The notes under the pieces were generated by a model that was not told the DNA's origin, made no database searches, and saw only the letters and a list, made by a program, of their open reading frames with translations. Both the position numbers and the translations under genes were made by a program. A DNA stretch of 64,000 nt from Zea mays (lineage: Eukaryota > Streptophyta > Magnoliopsida > Poales > Poaceae), in assembly GCF_902167145.1 (NCBI RefSeq), contig NC_050096.1:184981825-185045824 (forward strand), given 5' to 3'. Of this stretch, positions 11,655 through 21,610 are shown piece by piece (the first letter of the stretch is position 1; each line of letters opens with the position of its first letter).

Positions 11655-13571
11655 CATAGCCTAGTCGCAGATGGAGGCCTAGGCTGCCCAGACGGAGACC
11701 CAAGTCACTCAGAAGCGTGTTGTCGAATTGGAGCTGGAGGCGAAGAATACACGAACTCATCCTGAAAGGGTGGAGGCTGCCACGCGGGCTGGCGTGGATT
11801 AGGCACACACGTTTTTTGTGGATGCCGATCATGACCTAGGTGCGGAGACAACCCCTTCGATAGGTCTGTGGGAGAGGTGGGGTGCCGCTTCCTTAGCTAG
11901 CTACAAGAGGAGCTGGAGTCCCTCTTGTCTATCATGACGGGTCTCATGTCCTATGCTTCCATTGTTACCTGCGTAGGTGCTGCGAATGCTCTTTCCCGCG
12001 AGGGCTGTAGGCACTTTGAGGCCTTCAACCAGAGTACTGAGGACTTCAACCGAAAAGTGTTCCAACTTGAAGACGTCACACTAAAGCGTTTGGCTGGGGC
12101 ATTGTACGATCGAATCTGGGGCCACACGGTCGTGTTGTCGTCCGGGAGAGGGCAGGTCTGGCACTGGTGGAGGTGAAGGCCTTTTCTTTTGTTGAGGGAG
12201 GATATTGTTGTTTAGTTTCTGATGATTTGTTATTTTCTTTCTGCAAGCATTGAGGGACGAGGAGGTTGAGGACCTTGCTAGCTTGGAATGCTTTATGGCT
12301 ACTCAGGATGTTGGTGTTGAGACAGGCACAGAGGAGCAGTCGTCTCGGGCAGAGGTCAGCCACGCCGACCTCGACGCGGCGGGGACTTCGCAGCCTTCTA
12401 CCGCAGAGCAGGTGTAAATAGGAGTAGGATCACTGAGTGGTAATACTTTTGATGTATGTTGACATTAAAGTCAACTGTTGCGCAGGTTCCGGTGACTAGG
12501 CGTATGTAGACAAACTTTGGCTTCTTGGACAGAGGGAAAGAAATTGTTGGGGCTGCTTAATGTGTCATGCCATTGTCCCACCGGAGTCTGATTCAGTGTA
12601 GAGGCGAGGACTCTGACTTTGGCTCATGGTCGTGGGGTAGCGAAGGGTGGTTGAGCCCATTCGCAAAGATGGACGAGGAGTCTTTGTCTAGGGCCCTGAT
12701 ACCTATGTTGAAGAACAAAAGGAAAAGAGTTGGTGTACCGAAGCGAGGGTTGGGGAGTGCCGATGCGCCGACAGAAGGTGGTTGTGTGGCCATTGATCAT
12801 CGACCAGAGGCTCGTACACTGCACCCCACATATGTTTTCTAGTCATAGGTCACATTCTTGGATTTTTAGTGGATACCATTTCTTGGTAAAAAAATTTGTA
12901 GGTTTTAGCCTTCGATATTATTGAAAATGGCCGTTCATGGCTATTTTCTACAAAAATGGGGGTTGTGTAGCCATTGATCATCGATCAGAGGCTCTTACAC
13001 CACACTCCACATATGTTTCCTTGTCATAGGTCACATTTTTGGATTTTTGGTGGAGACCACTTCTTGCTAAAAAATCCGTACGTGTTAGTCTTCGGTATTA
13101 TTGAAAATGGTCGTTCTTGGCTATTTTCGAAAAAATGGGGGTTATGTGGCCATTGATCATCATCCAGATGCTCGTAAACCTCACCCCACATTTGTTTCCT
13201 TGCGATAGGTCACATTCTTGGATTTCTGGTGGAAACCATTTCTTGGTCAAAAATCTGTAGGTGTTAGCCTTCGACATTATTGAAAATGGTCGTTCATGGC
13301 TATTTTCGACAAAAATAGCGGTTGTGTGGCCATTGATCATTGATGAGAGGCTCTTACACCTCAATCCACTTATGTTTTCTTTCCATATGTCACATTCTTG
13401 GATTTCTGGTGGAGTCCAATTATTGGTCAAAAATTCGTAGGTGTTAGCCTTCCGTATTATTGAAAACGGTGGGAAGAGGGACCTCACCGAAATGTTCTGG
13501 CACCAACGACTGAAGGGCTTCAAAGAGCAGGATCTTGATAGAGGAAAATGCCTGATCTTCCATGAGGTATG
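11655..13571 (+). pseudogene. Unrecognised gene-like segment, interrupted by knob repeats and a copia element
   Basis: I do not recognise this sequence. On the plus strand it has gene-like open pieces: about 11925-12175; about 12251-12415 (Glu/Ser/Thr-rich, ending TSQPSTAEQ); and about 12600-12779. The first two gaps look like introns: GTGAAGG at about 12173 to TTTCTGCAAG at about 12250, and GTGTAAAT at about 12412 to TTGCGCAG at about 12485. The last piece encodes SWGSEGWLSPFAKMDEESLS and, after the knob insertion, resumes in frame with GKRDLTEMFWHQRLKGFKEQ (13471 on). A copia element inserted at 13571 cuts it again. It could be an old transposon gene or a host gene fragment; the introns and codon character fit either. 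Confidence 0.35.
12780..13470 (-). repeat. Maize knob 180-bp satellite, four tandem copies
   Basis: Four head-to-tail units start at 12780, 12961, 13140 and 13320 with lengths 181, 179, 180 and 151 (last one truncated). Each begins GGTTGTGTGGCCATTGATCAT on this strand and carries a GTCACATTCTTGGATTT core. The reverse complement matches the maize 180-bp knob repeat as I remember it. The units differ from each other by roughly 10 percent or more. GGT stands at both junctions (12777-12779 and 13468-13470), as microhomology or a 3-bp duplication. Confidence 0.9.
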
Positions 13572-15392
13572 TGAGAGCACCTAGAGGGGGGGTGAATATG
13601 TGATCCTGTAAAATTCAAGACTAAGCAGCACAAACTTGGTTTATAAAAATGTTAGTGAGGTTAAAACCAAGGTGCAATGAATATAGATAGAACTCTTCAC
13701 TTGATTGTTCCTATAGAGTGTATATTGAACTTAGGAACAATAGAACAAGTGATTAAGCGAGAACTCTAAGAACGAAATCAATCACAATAAAAAGTGGCAC
13801 AAGACACATGGTGATTTTATCCCGTGGTTCGGCCAATGCCTACTCCACGTTGTCGTGACCTCCTTCGGTCAAGGATTACACTCAATCCCTCTCAAGTGAT
13901 CCAATGATCAACCTTGAGTACCACGGTTTTCTTCCTTAGCAGATGTTTCTCTTTGTGAGGAATCTCCACAAGTTGGAGCCTCTCACCCTTACAATATTGA
14001 TCACAACAAAGCCGCAAGAGTAAGGGAGGGAATAGAAACACACGCAAGCGCTGGAGTCGCAGCAACACCACGCACACAAGTGAATAAACGAGCACACAAA
14101 CACAACACAATGAGTTCACAGCTCAACTAGTGCTCAAATCTTAAACACAACGAATCGAATGCGTGCTTGCGGAGTCTAGGCGTCTTAGGATGTTCAATGG
14201 AGGCTTGGTGTACTGCTCCATGAGCCTAGGGGTCCCTTTTATAGCCCCAAGGCAGCTAGGAGCCGTTGGAGCTCCATTTGGTAGGCAATTCTTGCCTTCT
14301 GTCCGTGGGCGCACCGGACAGTCCGGTGCACCACCGGACATGAACAGTGCACGATTTCTTTCCTTGTTTGGCGAAGCTCACCATTGCAGCCGTGGTCCCC
14401 TTGGCACACCAGATAGTCCGGTGCGGCCTAGTGACCATTGGCTCTGGCCACGCATGGTCCATTGATTGCGCGCTGATCCCACTGCCGACCATTGGCGCGG
14501 ACGTTGTTGGCTCACCAGACAGTCCGGTGAATTTTAGTCGCAGCGTCCTCGGTGATTCTCGAGAGCAGCAAGTTCGTCGCCACGCTAGCCTGGGCACCAG
14601 ACAATAGGGGTGGGCATTCGGGTTACCCGAACATTTTGGGTCGGGTAATTCAGGTTTTTAAAATTTCGGGTGTTGAGAATCGATACCCGAAATTACAACG
14701 GGTTTTGCAATACCCGGAATTTTGGGTTCGGGTATTCCCGAACTACCTAAACTATTGTGTCGGCTTCATAAAAACACATACACCCTATTAAATTAGTATA
14801 AAAATATAGTTTGAATAGTGATATATGTGGACATATAAAACACAAGCAATCTACAATCATAAGTTATGCACACTTACACATAATTATAGATGTACAAATT
14901 AATAATTAAGCATGACATGAGTACATGACACATGAAAGTTAGGGTAATTTGGGTATTTCGGGTACCCGATTTTGATACCCGAATTACCCAAAATAAATTC
15001 GGGTTTTGCAAGTTGCTACCCGATATTCCCGAATAAAATTCGGGTTTCGGGTATTTCGGGTTTGGGTTCGAGTATTCCGGGTTCGGGTTTTGGGTTACAG
15101 ATTTTTTGCCCAGCCCTACCGAACAGTGTCCGGTGCACCCGCAGTGGGTGTAAGTCTGGCTGTTTCAGCTGAACTCCTTTTACTCCTTTTTGACTTTACT
15201 CAACTGAGTTCCTGGCACTTAGACAAGCATGTTTAACACGTAAAACAAATGACTAAGTGTCTAGATCTTACCTTTATACTTGATCCATCTAGATATACCT
15301 TTGCTCAACATTTTGTTAGTTCTCACATAGTGTGTTGTGCATCTAATCACCAAAACAATATAGAAATGGCCCAAGGGCACATTTCCCTTTCA
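13572..15392 (-). repeat. 3' LTR of the Ji-like copia element (contains a hAT insertion)
   Basis: On the minus strand it starts TGAAAGGGAAATGTGCCC and ends GGTGCTCTCA. It is 1821 bp, about 1299 bp without the 514-bp hAT element and its 8-bp duplication. The plus-strand complement of a TATA box, cttttata, lies at 14237-14244. Palindromes of the CACCGGAC/GTCCGGTG type flank the hAT insertion. Confidence 0.9.
14605..15118. mobile_element. Non-autonomous hAT-type element (514 bp)
   Basis: Terminal inverted repeats are TAGGGGTGGGCA (left) and TGCCCAGCCCTA (right). It interrupts LTR sequence that is continuous in the sister LTR near 30085. The flanking octamers are CCAGACAA and CCGAACAG; both are a few changes from the expected uninterrupted LTR text, so this is a decayed 8-bp target duplication, as expected for hAT. 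The subterminal parts are packed with CGGGTA/TACCCG-type motifs. No coding sequence is present. Confidence 0.8.
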
Positions 15393-16200
15393 ATCTCCCT
15401 CTTTTTGGTGATTTATGCCAACACATTAAAAAGCAACTCATTTTGAACTAACATATCTCGAAGAGCTCAAAAATGCAAATTTATGTCAAATTGAAGACCA
15501 ATAAGATTATTATTGAATTTGGCATATTTGGATCACTTTTGCCACCACTTGGTTTATTTTCTCAAAACAAATTCTTTTTCCTATCTCTATGTCAAATACA
15601 CTTGATTTGGCAAATCAAGAGATCTTTCAAGAGTAAATTTGATCAAATGCCAAAAACTAAACTCCCCTTTTTTCCCATACTCAAATTTCTCTTTTGCAAT
15701 AAGAGGGTTTTGATCAAACACAAAGAGTTTAACTCTTCAATTAAAATTTTGAAATTCACAAGTGATTGGCTGATCCAGTTGCTTTGGCCTTAATTTCTCC
15801 TCCTTTGGCATTAAGCACCAAAACGGGAGATCCTTTTGGCCCTTTAACCCCATTGTCTCACCAAAATTTCAAATAAGAGCAAAAGGCAATGAGAACACGA
15901 GTAAGAACTTGGGACAAGATACATTGATACCAGAATGCAGTGGAAGCCCTTTCTTCGTCCAAGTTCACTGTTTCCCTTTCAATGCAACTTTGAGACTATA
16001 TCAAAATTACTCAACAACAAGTTAGTCTCAAAAGAATCAAGTTGTAGCACATCCTCCCTCTAAACATGTGCATCATTTGCATAGGACTTGTGAGGTCCCG
16101 GGATGACTTGTATAACTTGAGCACACAAAAAGTAAGCAAGTAAACATATTAATGCTTAAAGTAACATGATCAAAGGCATAGAACACATGTATGCTACAGA
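15393..16200 (-). other. 3' untranslated region and polypurine tract of the Ji-like element
   Basis: On the minus strand CACCAAAAAGAGGGAGAT lies directly before the LTR (15393-15410), the expected primer for plus-strand synthesis. A second, weaker purine tract (about 15812-15830 on the plus strand, CCAAAACGGGAGATCC) lies in an altered context. The rest is AT-rich and non-coding. Confidence 0.7.
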
Positions 16201-18419
16201 TCAATCCAAGTTACGCGAATCTAAGACATTTAGCTCACTACGCAACCTGCAAAACCTTTTTTCATCTAATGGCTTGGTGAAGATATCGACTAGCTGGTTC
16301 TCGGTGATGATATGGAATATATCGATATCTCCCCTTTGATGGTGATCTCTCAAAAAGTGATACCGGATGTCTATGTGCTTAGTGTGGCTGTGTTCAACAG
16401 GATTATTCGCCAAGCGAATTGCACTCTCATTATCACATAGGAGTGGGACTTTGCTCAGATTATAGCCAAAGTCCCGGAGGGTTTGCCTCATCCAAAGCAG
16501 GTGCGCGCAACACTGTCCTGCGACAACATACTCGGCCTCAACGGTGGATAGGGCAACAGAAGTTTGTTTCTTAGAGCTCCAAGACGCCAGGGACCTTCCC
16601 AAAAACTTGCAAGTCCCTGATGTGCCCTTCCTATCAACCTTGCACCCGGCATAGTCAGAATCTGAGTATCCGATTAAGTCAAAGGTAGACCCCTTTGAAT
16701 ACTAGATCCCGAAGCAAGGCATAGAAACCAAATATCTAAGAATTCGCTTAACGGCCACAAGGTGACACTCTTTGGGGTCGGATTGAAATCTAGCACACAT
16801 GCATACACTTAGCATAATATCTGGTCTACTAGCACAAATATAAAGCAAAGATACTACCATAGACCAGTATGCCTTTTGATCAACAGACTTACCGCCTTTA
16901 TTGAGGTCCAGATGTTCGTCCGTTCCCATCGATGTCTTTGCGGGCTTTGCATCCTTCATCCCAAACCTCTTGAGCAAATCTTGAGTATATTTCGTTTGGG
17001 AGATGAAGGTCCCTTCCTTGAGTTGCTTCACTTGAAATCCAAGGAAGTAGTTCAACTCGCCCATCATTGACATCTCAAATTTCTATATCATCACCCTGCT
17101 AAACTCCTCACAAGACTTTTGATTAGTAGAACAAAATATTATGTCATCGACATATATTTGGCATACAAAAGGATCACCATTACAAGTCTTAGTAAAGAGA
17201 GTAGGATCAACTTTCCCAACCTTGAAAGCATTAGAAATAAGGAAATCTCTAAGGCATTCATACCATGCTCTTGGGGCTTGCTTAAGTCCATAGAGCGCCT
17301 TCGAGAGCTTGTAGACGTGGTCGGGATACCTGTCATCCTCGAAGCCAGGGGGTTGTTCCACATACACTTCCTCCTTGATTAGTCCATTAAGGAAGGCGCT
17401 CTTCACGTCCATTTGAAATAACTTAAAAGAATGATGAGCAACATAGGCCAATAATATTCGAATTGATTCTAGCCTAGCTACAGGAGCAAAAGTCTCCTCA
17501 AAATCCAAACCTGCGACTTGGGCATAACCTTTTGCCACAATTCGAGCCTTGTTTCTTGTCACCACACCGTGTTCATCTTGCTTGTTGTGGAACACTCACT
17601 TGGTTCCCACAACATTTTGCTTCGAATGTGGCACCAGGCTCCAAACTTCATTTCTCTTGAAGTTGTTGAGCTCTTCCTACATGGCCAACACCCAGTCCAG
17701 ATCCTGCAAGGCTTCTTCTACCCTAAAAGGCTCAATAGAAGAAATAAACGAGTAATGCTCACAAAAATTAGCTAAACATGAGCGAATGGTTACTCCCTTG
17801 TTGATATCACCCAGGATCTGATCCACCAGATGATTTCTTTGAATTGTCGCCCGGACTTGAGTTGGAGGGGCTTGTGGTGCTTCTTCCTCCTTATCATGTT
17901 CTTCATGTGCTCCTCCTTGATCTAGCCCTTCATCTTGAGGTACCTGTTCCTCATCTTGAGTTGGGGGATGCACCATTGTAGAGGAAGAAGGTTGATATTG
18001 CTCTTGTTGTTCCTACGGTAGCACATCACCTATCGCCATTGTTCGCATTGCGGCCGTCAGAACCTCATCCTCATCTACATCATCAAGATCAACTTGCTCT
18101 CTTGGAGAGCCATTAGTCTCATCAAATACAACATCGCTAGAGACTTCAACTAATCCTGGTGATTTGTTGAAGACCCTATACACCTTTGTATTTGAGTCAT
18201 AACCTAGTAAAAACCCTTCTACTACTTTGGGAGCAAACTTTGAATGTCTGTCTTTCTTTACCAAGATGTAGCATTTGCTCCCAAATACACGAAAGTAAGA
18301 AACGTTGGGTTTGTTACCGGTTAGGAGTTTGTATGATGTCTTCTTGAGGAGGCGATGCAGATAGAGTCGGTTTATGGCATGGCAAGCTGCATTCACATCT
18401 TCCGACCAAAATCGCTCAG
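16201..18419 (-). pseudogene. pol: Copia pol, RT and RNase H half, broken
   Basis: Continuation of the integrase at 25785-26790, from which it is separated by the Zeon-like insertion. From 18419 downward: the integrase C-terminal part (RLYLHRLLKKTSY ... VFGSKCYILVKK), an acidic linker, reverse transcriptase ([33 protein letters not shown] near 17140), and RNase H ending at 16201 with LRSELNVLDSRNLD. Breaks include stops near 18012, 17676, 17600, 17080 and 16700. It is inactive. Confidence 0.88.
18415..18419 (+). repeat. Target site duplication CTCAG, left copy
   Basis: CTCAG immediately before the left LTR of the Zeon-like element, repeated exactly at 25785-25789. Confidence 0.93.
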
Positions 18420-19061
18420 TGTTGGGGACCTTCGGCATCCGAAGGTCCTCAAAAACAGGATTTAATAGTATTTCTGGAGTATAATGTGTGAACAGGTATC
18501 TTCGGACTCAAGTCGGCATCACAGTAAACAAGAATAATACGAAGGTTGATGCAGCGCCGAAGGTGTAAGCAGGAAAGCTTCGGCGTGACAGCAGAAGGGG
18601 AAACCGACTTAAAGATAAAAAGGCTATTTAGACCTCGACAGATTACTATAGAATTATTATCAAGTGTAAAGGGCATGAATGTAATTTTGCATGGGCTGCG
18701 ACCCGTGCCTATAAATAGGTGAACAGTACCCCCGTACTGGACACGCTGACTTGGCATTCGCTTTTTGCGTCATCCTTGTACTATCATCTCCTTCTAGTTG
18801 AAGGTACAATTGCAATTCAAAGATGTTTATGTCTATGTCTGATAGTAATGTATAATTACTTATGTTATCTTTTATATTCTTTACATTTTATCCTTCGTCA
18901 CTGTACAATAAATTTATGAAGGCACGCTCTTCATCACCTTCGTCCGAAAATCATTATATCCTAAGGGAAATAATGCTTAGAAGGACGAAGGACTTTAGCG
19001 ATTAACATTTTTTATGTTGCCTTGTTCTTAACTCCTAGCATTTGAGAACAAGTCCCCAACA
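18420..19061 (+). repeat. 5' LTR of the Zeon-like element (642 bp)
   Basis: Starts TGTTGGGGACCTTCGG and ends AGTCCCCAACA. It is followed at once by TTGGCGCCCACC, the presumed primer binding site. A TATA box is at 18710-18717. Confidence 0.93.
18710..18717 (+). promoter_or_regulatory. TATA box of the Zeon-like LTR
   Basis: TATAAATA, in the middle of the LTR where a pol II promoter is expected. The same box is at 25433-25440 in the 3' LTR. Confidence 0.75.
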
Positions 19062-19080
19062 TTGGCGCCCACCTCCGGTG
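19062..19080 (+). other. Primer binding site of the Zeon-like element
   Basis: TTGGCGCCCACCTCCGG directly after the 5' LTR. It has the TGGCGCC form common to Ty3/gypsy elements; I do not assign the tRNA. Confidence 0.7.
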
Positions 19081-19135
19081 AACTCACTTCCACTCTGAGT
19101 TTTTTGAACACCTTCGGCGATCATAAACCTTCGTT

Positions 19136-20653
19136 ATGGCGCCGAAGAAGGCTTCAGCGACTGGGGCTGCAGCTCTGCAACCACTGGACCACAATCAGGA
19201 GACGGTCTCCCTGCGGGAGGCCCGAAGCCAGAAAAGGAAGGCTGTCAGCCCGACACCACCAGAGGACGAGATAGATCAAGAAATCCGAGATATGGAGATG
19301 CTTCATCAACAAGTACAGAGAAAGAAAGAAAAGATGGCCAGGCTAGCTGAACTGCAGAGGCAGATAGACGAAGCCTCTGAAGAAGTTCGTCATCTTGCCC
19401 AGGACGAGCAGCACCGAAGGCCTCAACACCAAGATCTTCATCAGGAGGGTTTCCCCAACGAAGATGACTGGTATGACAATTTCCATCATGGGAATTTTGT
19501 TTTTGATGATGCTTCTCCTCTGTCCGCTGAGCTGCAGGCTACACCTTGGCCTCCATCTTACAAGCCGCCCCAGCTTCCCATATTCGATGGCCACTCAGAC
19601 CCGAAGCAGTTTTTGATGAGCTACGAAGCAACAGTATCTTCGTATGGTGGCAATGCTTCAGTCATGGCCAAATCTTTCGTTATGGCTGTCAGGAGTGTGG
19701 CTCAAACCTGGTATTCCTCCCTTCGACCAGGAACGATCACTTCATGGCAGAAGCTGAAGGACTTGTTGTTAACTAGCTTCCAAGGATTTCAGACGAAGCC
19801 GGTCACTGCTCAGGCTCTGTTCCAGTGCACCCAAGATCACGAAGAATACCTTCAGGCGTATGTCCGAAGGTTCTTGCGTTTGAGGGCACAGGCACCAACG
19901 GTGCCCAATGAAATTGTCATTGAGGCCATGATCAAGGGGCTTCGGCCAGGACCATCAGCTCAGTATTTCGCTCGGAAGCCTCCTCAAACTTTGGAGAAGC
20001 TGCTCCAGAAGATGGACGAGTACATTCGGGCCGATAATGATTTTCGCCAAAGAAGGGAGGAGGCTTTCAGGTTTTCTGAAATGACCAGGGGCTTCGGAGG
20101 GAGGTTCTACCTGAGGCACGTGAGATCAATTCATAACTCTACACAAAATGATGATAGAGGAAGCCAACAGCAAAGGCCACAATGTTCCTCACAGGCTTCG
20201 GGGCAACAGCAAAGCTCCTTCAGACCACCAGCTCCAAGAGGCAGAGGCGCCAGGGGCTTTGGAGGAAGGTTTGGCGATCAACCGAGAAGAATCTTTTGCT
20301 TATTCTGCGGTGAGAACAAAGGCCATACTACTAGGATGTGCCATGTTACTATTCAGAAGCAAAAGGAAATAGCTGAAGCAGCAGCACAACAAGCTCAGCC
20401 GAAGCAGGTCATGCATACAGCTTCGTATCATTCGCCCTACATTCCAGAATATGTGGGCAATCATCCTGCAGTTTCTGTTGCTTCGGCGAGCCAGCCTCAA
20501 GCTTCTTGGCAACAGCCTCCGCCTCCACCTCCGTTGCAACAAGGCCAGCAGCCAGAAGGGAGCCAGTATGCTCCACACCAGAGGGACTTCAGAGAGCAAT
20601 CCGAAGCTCGTACAGTCAATAGCACTGTGCCAGAGTCAAAGCACATCTATTGA
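19136..20653 (+). CDS. gag: Ty3/gypsy gag protein (505 aa)
   Basis: Structural gag protein forming the particle. The N-terminal ~110 residues are charged and likely coiled coil. The retrotransposon gag core lies at about 140-290 (FDGHSDPKQFLMSYEATV ... AQTWYSSLRPGTITSWQKLK ... FIKGLRP-like motif), and the nucleic-acid-binding knuckle CLFCGENKGHTTRMC lies near residue 385. This knuckle has CX2CX5HX4C spacing, one residue longer than the usual CX2CX4HX4C. The C-terminus is Gln/Pro-rich. The ATG lies 74 bases after the LTR and the frame is fully open, so this gag is probably translatable. No protease follows in frame. Confidence 0.9.
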   Translation: MAPKKASATGAAALQPLDHNQETVSLREARSQKRKAVSPTPPEDEIDQEIRDMEMLHQQVQRKKEKMARLAELQRQIDEASEEVRHLAQDEQHRRPQHQDLHQEGFPNEDDWYDNFHHGNFVFDDASPLSAELQATPWPPSYKPPQLPIFDGHSDPKQFLMSYEATVSSYGGNASVMAKSFVMAVRSVAQTWYSSLRPGTITSWQKLKDLLLTSFQGFQTKPVTAQALFQCTQDHEEYLQAYVRRFLRLRAQAPTVPNEIVIEAMIKGLRPGPSAQYFARKPPQTLEKLLQKMDEYIRADNDFRQRREEAFRFSEMTRGFGGRFYLRHVRSIHNSTQNDDRGSQQQRPQCSSQASGQQQSSFRPPAPRGRGARGFGGRFGDQPRRIFCLFCGENKGHTTRMCHVTIQKQKEIAEAAAQQAQPKQVMHTASYHSPYIPEYVGNHPAVSVASASQPQASWQQPPPPPPLQQGQQPEGSQYAPHQRDFREQSEARTVNSTVPESKHIY

Positions 20654-20859
20654 CAAATATCCTACCTTAATAGCAATCTTTTTCATTCAGTTCTATTTTC
20701 TGTAATAAAGGACATTGTTTAGGCTTCATGTAATTAGTTTCGTTGATTCCTACAAGGAAAATATATTTTCTTCACAGGCTTATATTGATTAAAGTTCAAA
20801 GACTTGTAATAACAAAGAGGACCTTCGAACTATCGAAAATTCTTCGAAGCAACAAAAAG

Positions 20860-21145
20860 TCGTTCTAAGGAACGCAGAGTAAGTTTGCCGAAGTCACAAA
20901 AAGTCGTTCCAAAGGGAGCGCAGTGTAAGTTTTCTGCTCCAAAGTCGTTCCAAAGGGAATGCAGAGCATACAGCGAAAAGTCAACGCTGATACCGCCTAA
21001 GTAAAAGGCGAAGCGCGAAAAGTCAACGCGAATACCGCTGAAAGTAAAAGGCGAAGAAGCTCCTAAGGGAGGCTTACAGCGAAAAATAAACGCTGATTCC
21101 GCTGAAGTAAAAGGCGAAGAAGCTCCTAAGGGAGGCTTATAAAAG
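20860..21145 (+). repeat. Imperfect tandem repeats after gag in the Zeon-like element
   Basis: AGTCGTTC-containing units (about 20865-20955) are followed by units built from GCGAAAAGTCAACGC, GTAAAAGGCGAAG and GCTCCTAAGGGAGGCTTA. The block AGAAGCTCCTAAGGGAGGC occurs twice with a period of about 62 bases. It is non-coding. The stretch from here to 21610 holds nothing else I recognise. Confidence 0.7.
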
Positions 21146-21610
21146 AGTGTGTTTTATTGCAGGGATGCGCATGTATCTTCGGAATAAACATCATCTCACA
21201 TAACATAACATCATCGCATCATTTCGCATAGCATAAAGCATCATACATCATTTTGCACATGGCACAAGAGGTGGACACATTATCAATCTACAGAAGAACG
21301 CTTTGAAAAAAGGGAGAAATCATAGTCACAAAAAAGAGACATCATTGATCTTCGGAAGTGTAGCTTCGGAAAATATTTTCACGAAGCCTGGATATTATTC
21401 ATCAGAACATTGGATATTGTTGTGACAAAGATAAATTTTTCTTCACGAAGCATGAAAAGAAGGGAAGGTGTTTTTTCGTCAAAGACTCAAAAGCGGTACG
21501 TGTAAAGTTTCATGCATCGTAAAGAATTGACTAACAAAAATAGGTATATTACATTTGAGGTTACAAAATGTTACAGTATATTACATTTCCGAAGTTTTTT
21601 ACAAAAATAC

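Noticed and set aside
12780..13470. Direct repeats considered as a CRISPR array
   Set aside because: Units are about 180 bases with no unique spacers, and the sequence is the maize knob satellite in a plant genome.
18449..18757. 102-codon minus-strand frame, repeated at 25172-25480
   Set aside because: It lies wholly within the two copies of the Zeon-like LTR and repeats because the LTRs repeat; no sign of a protein family.
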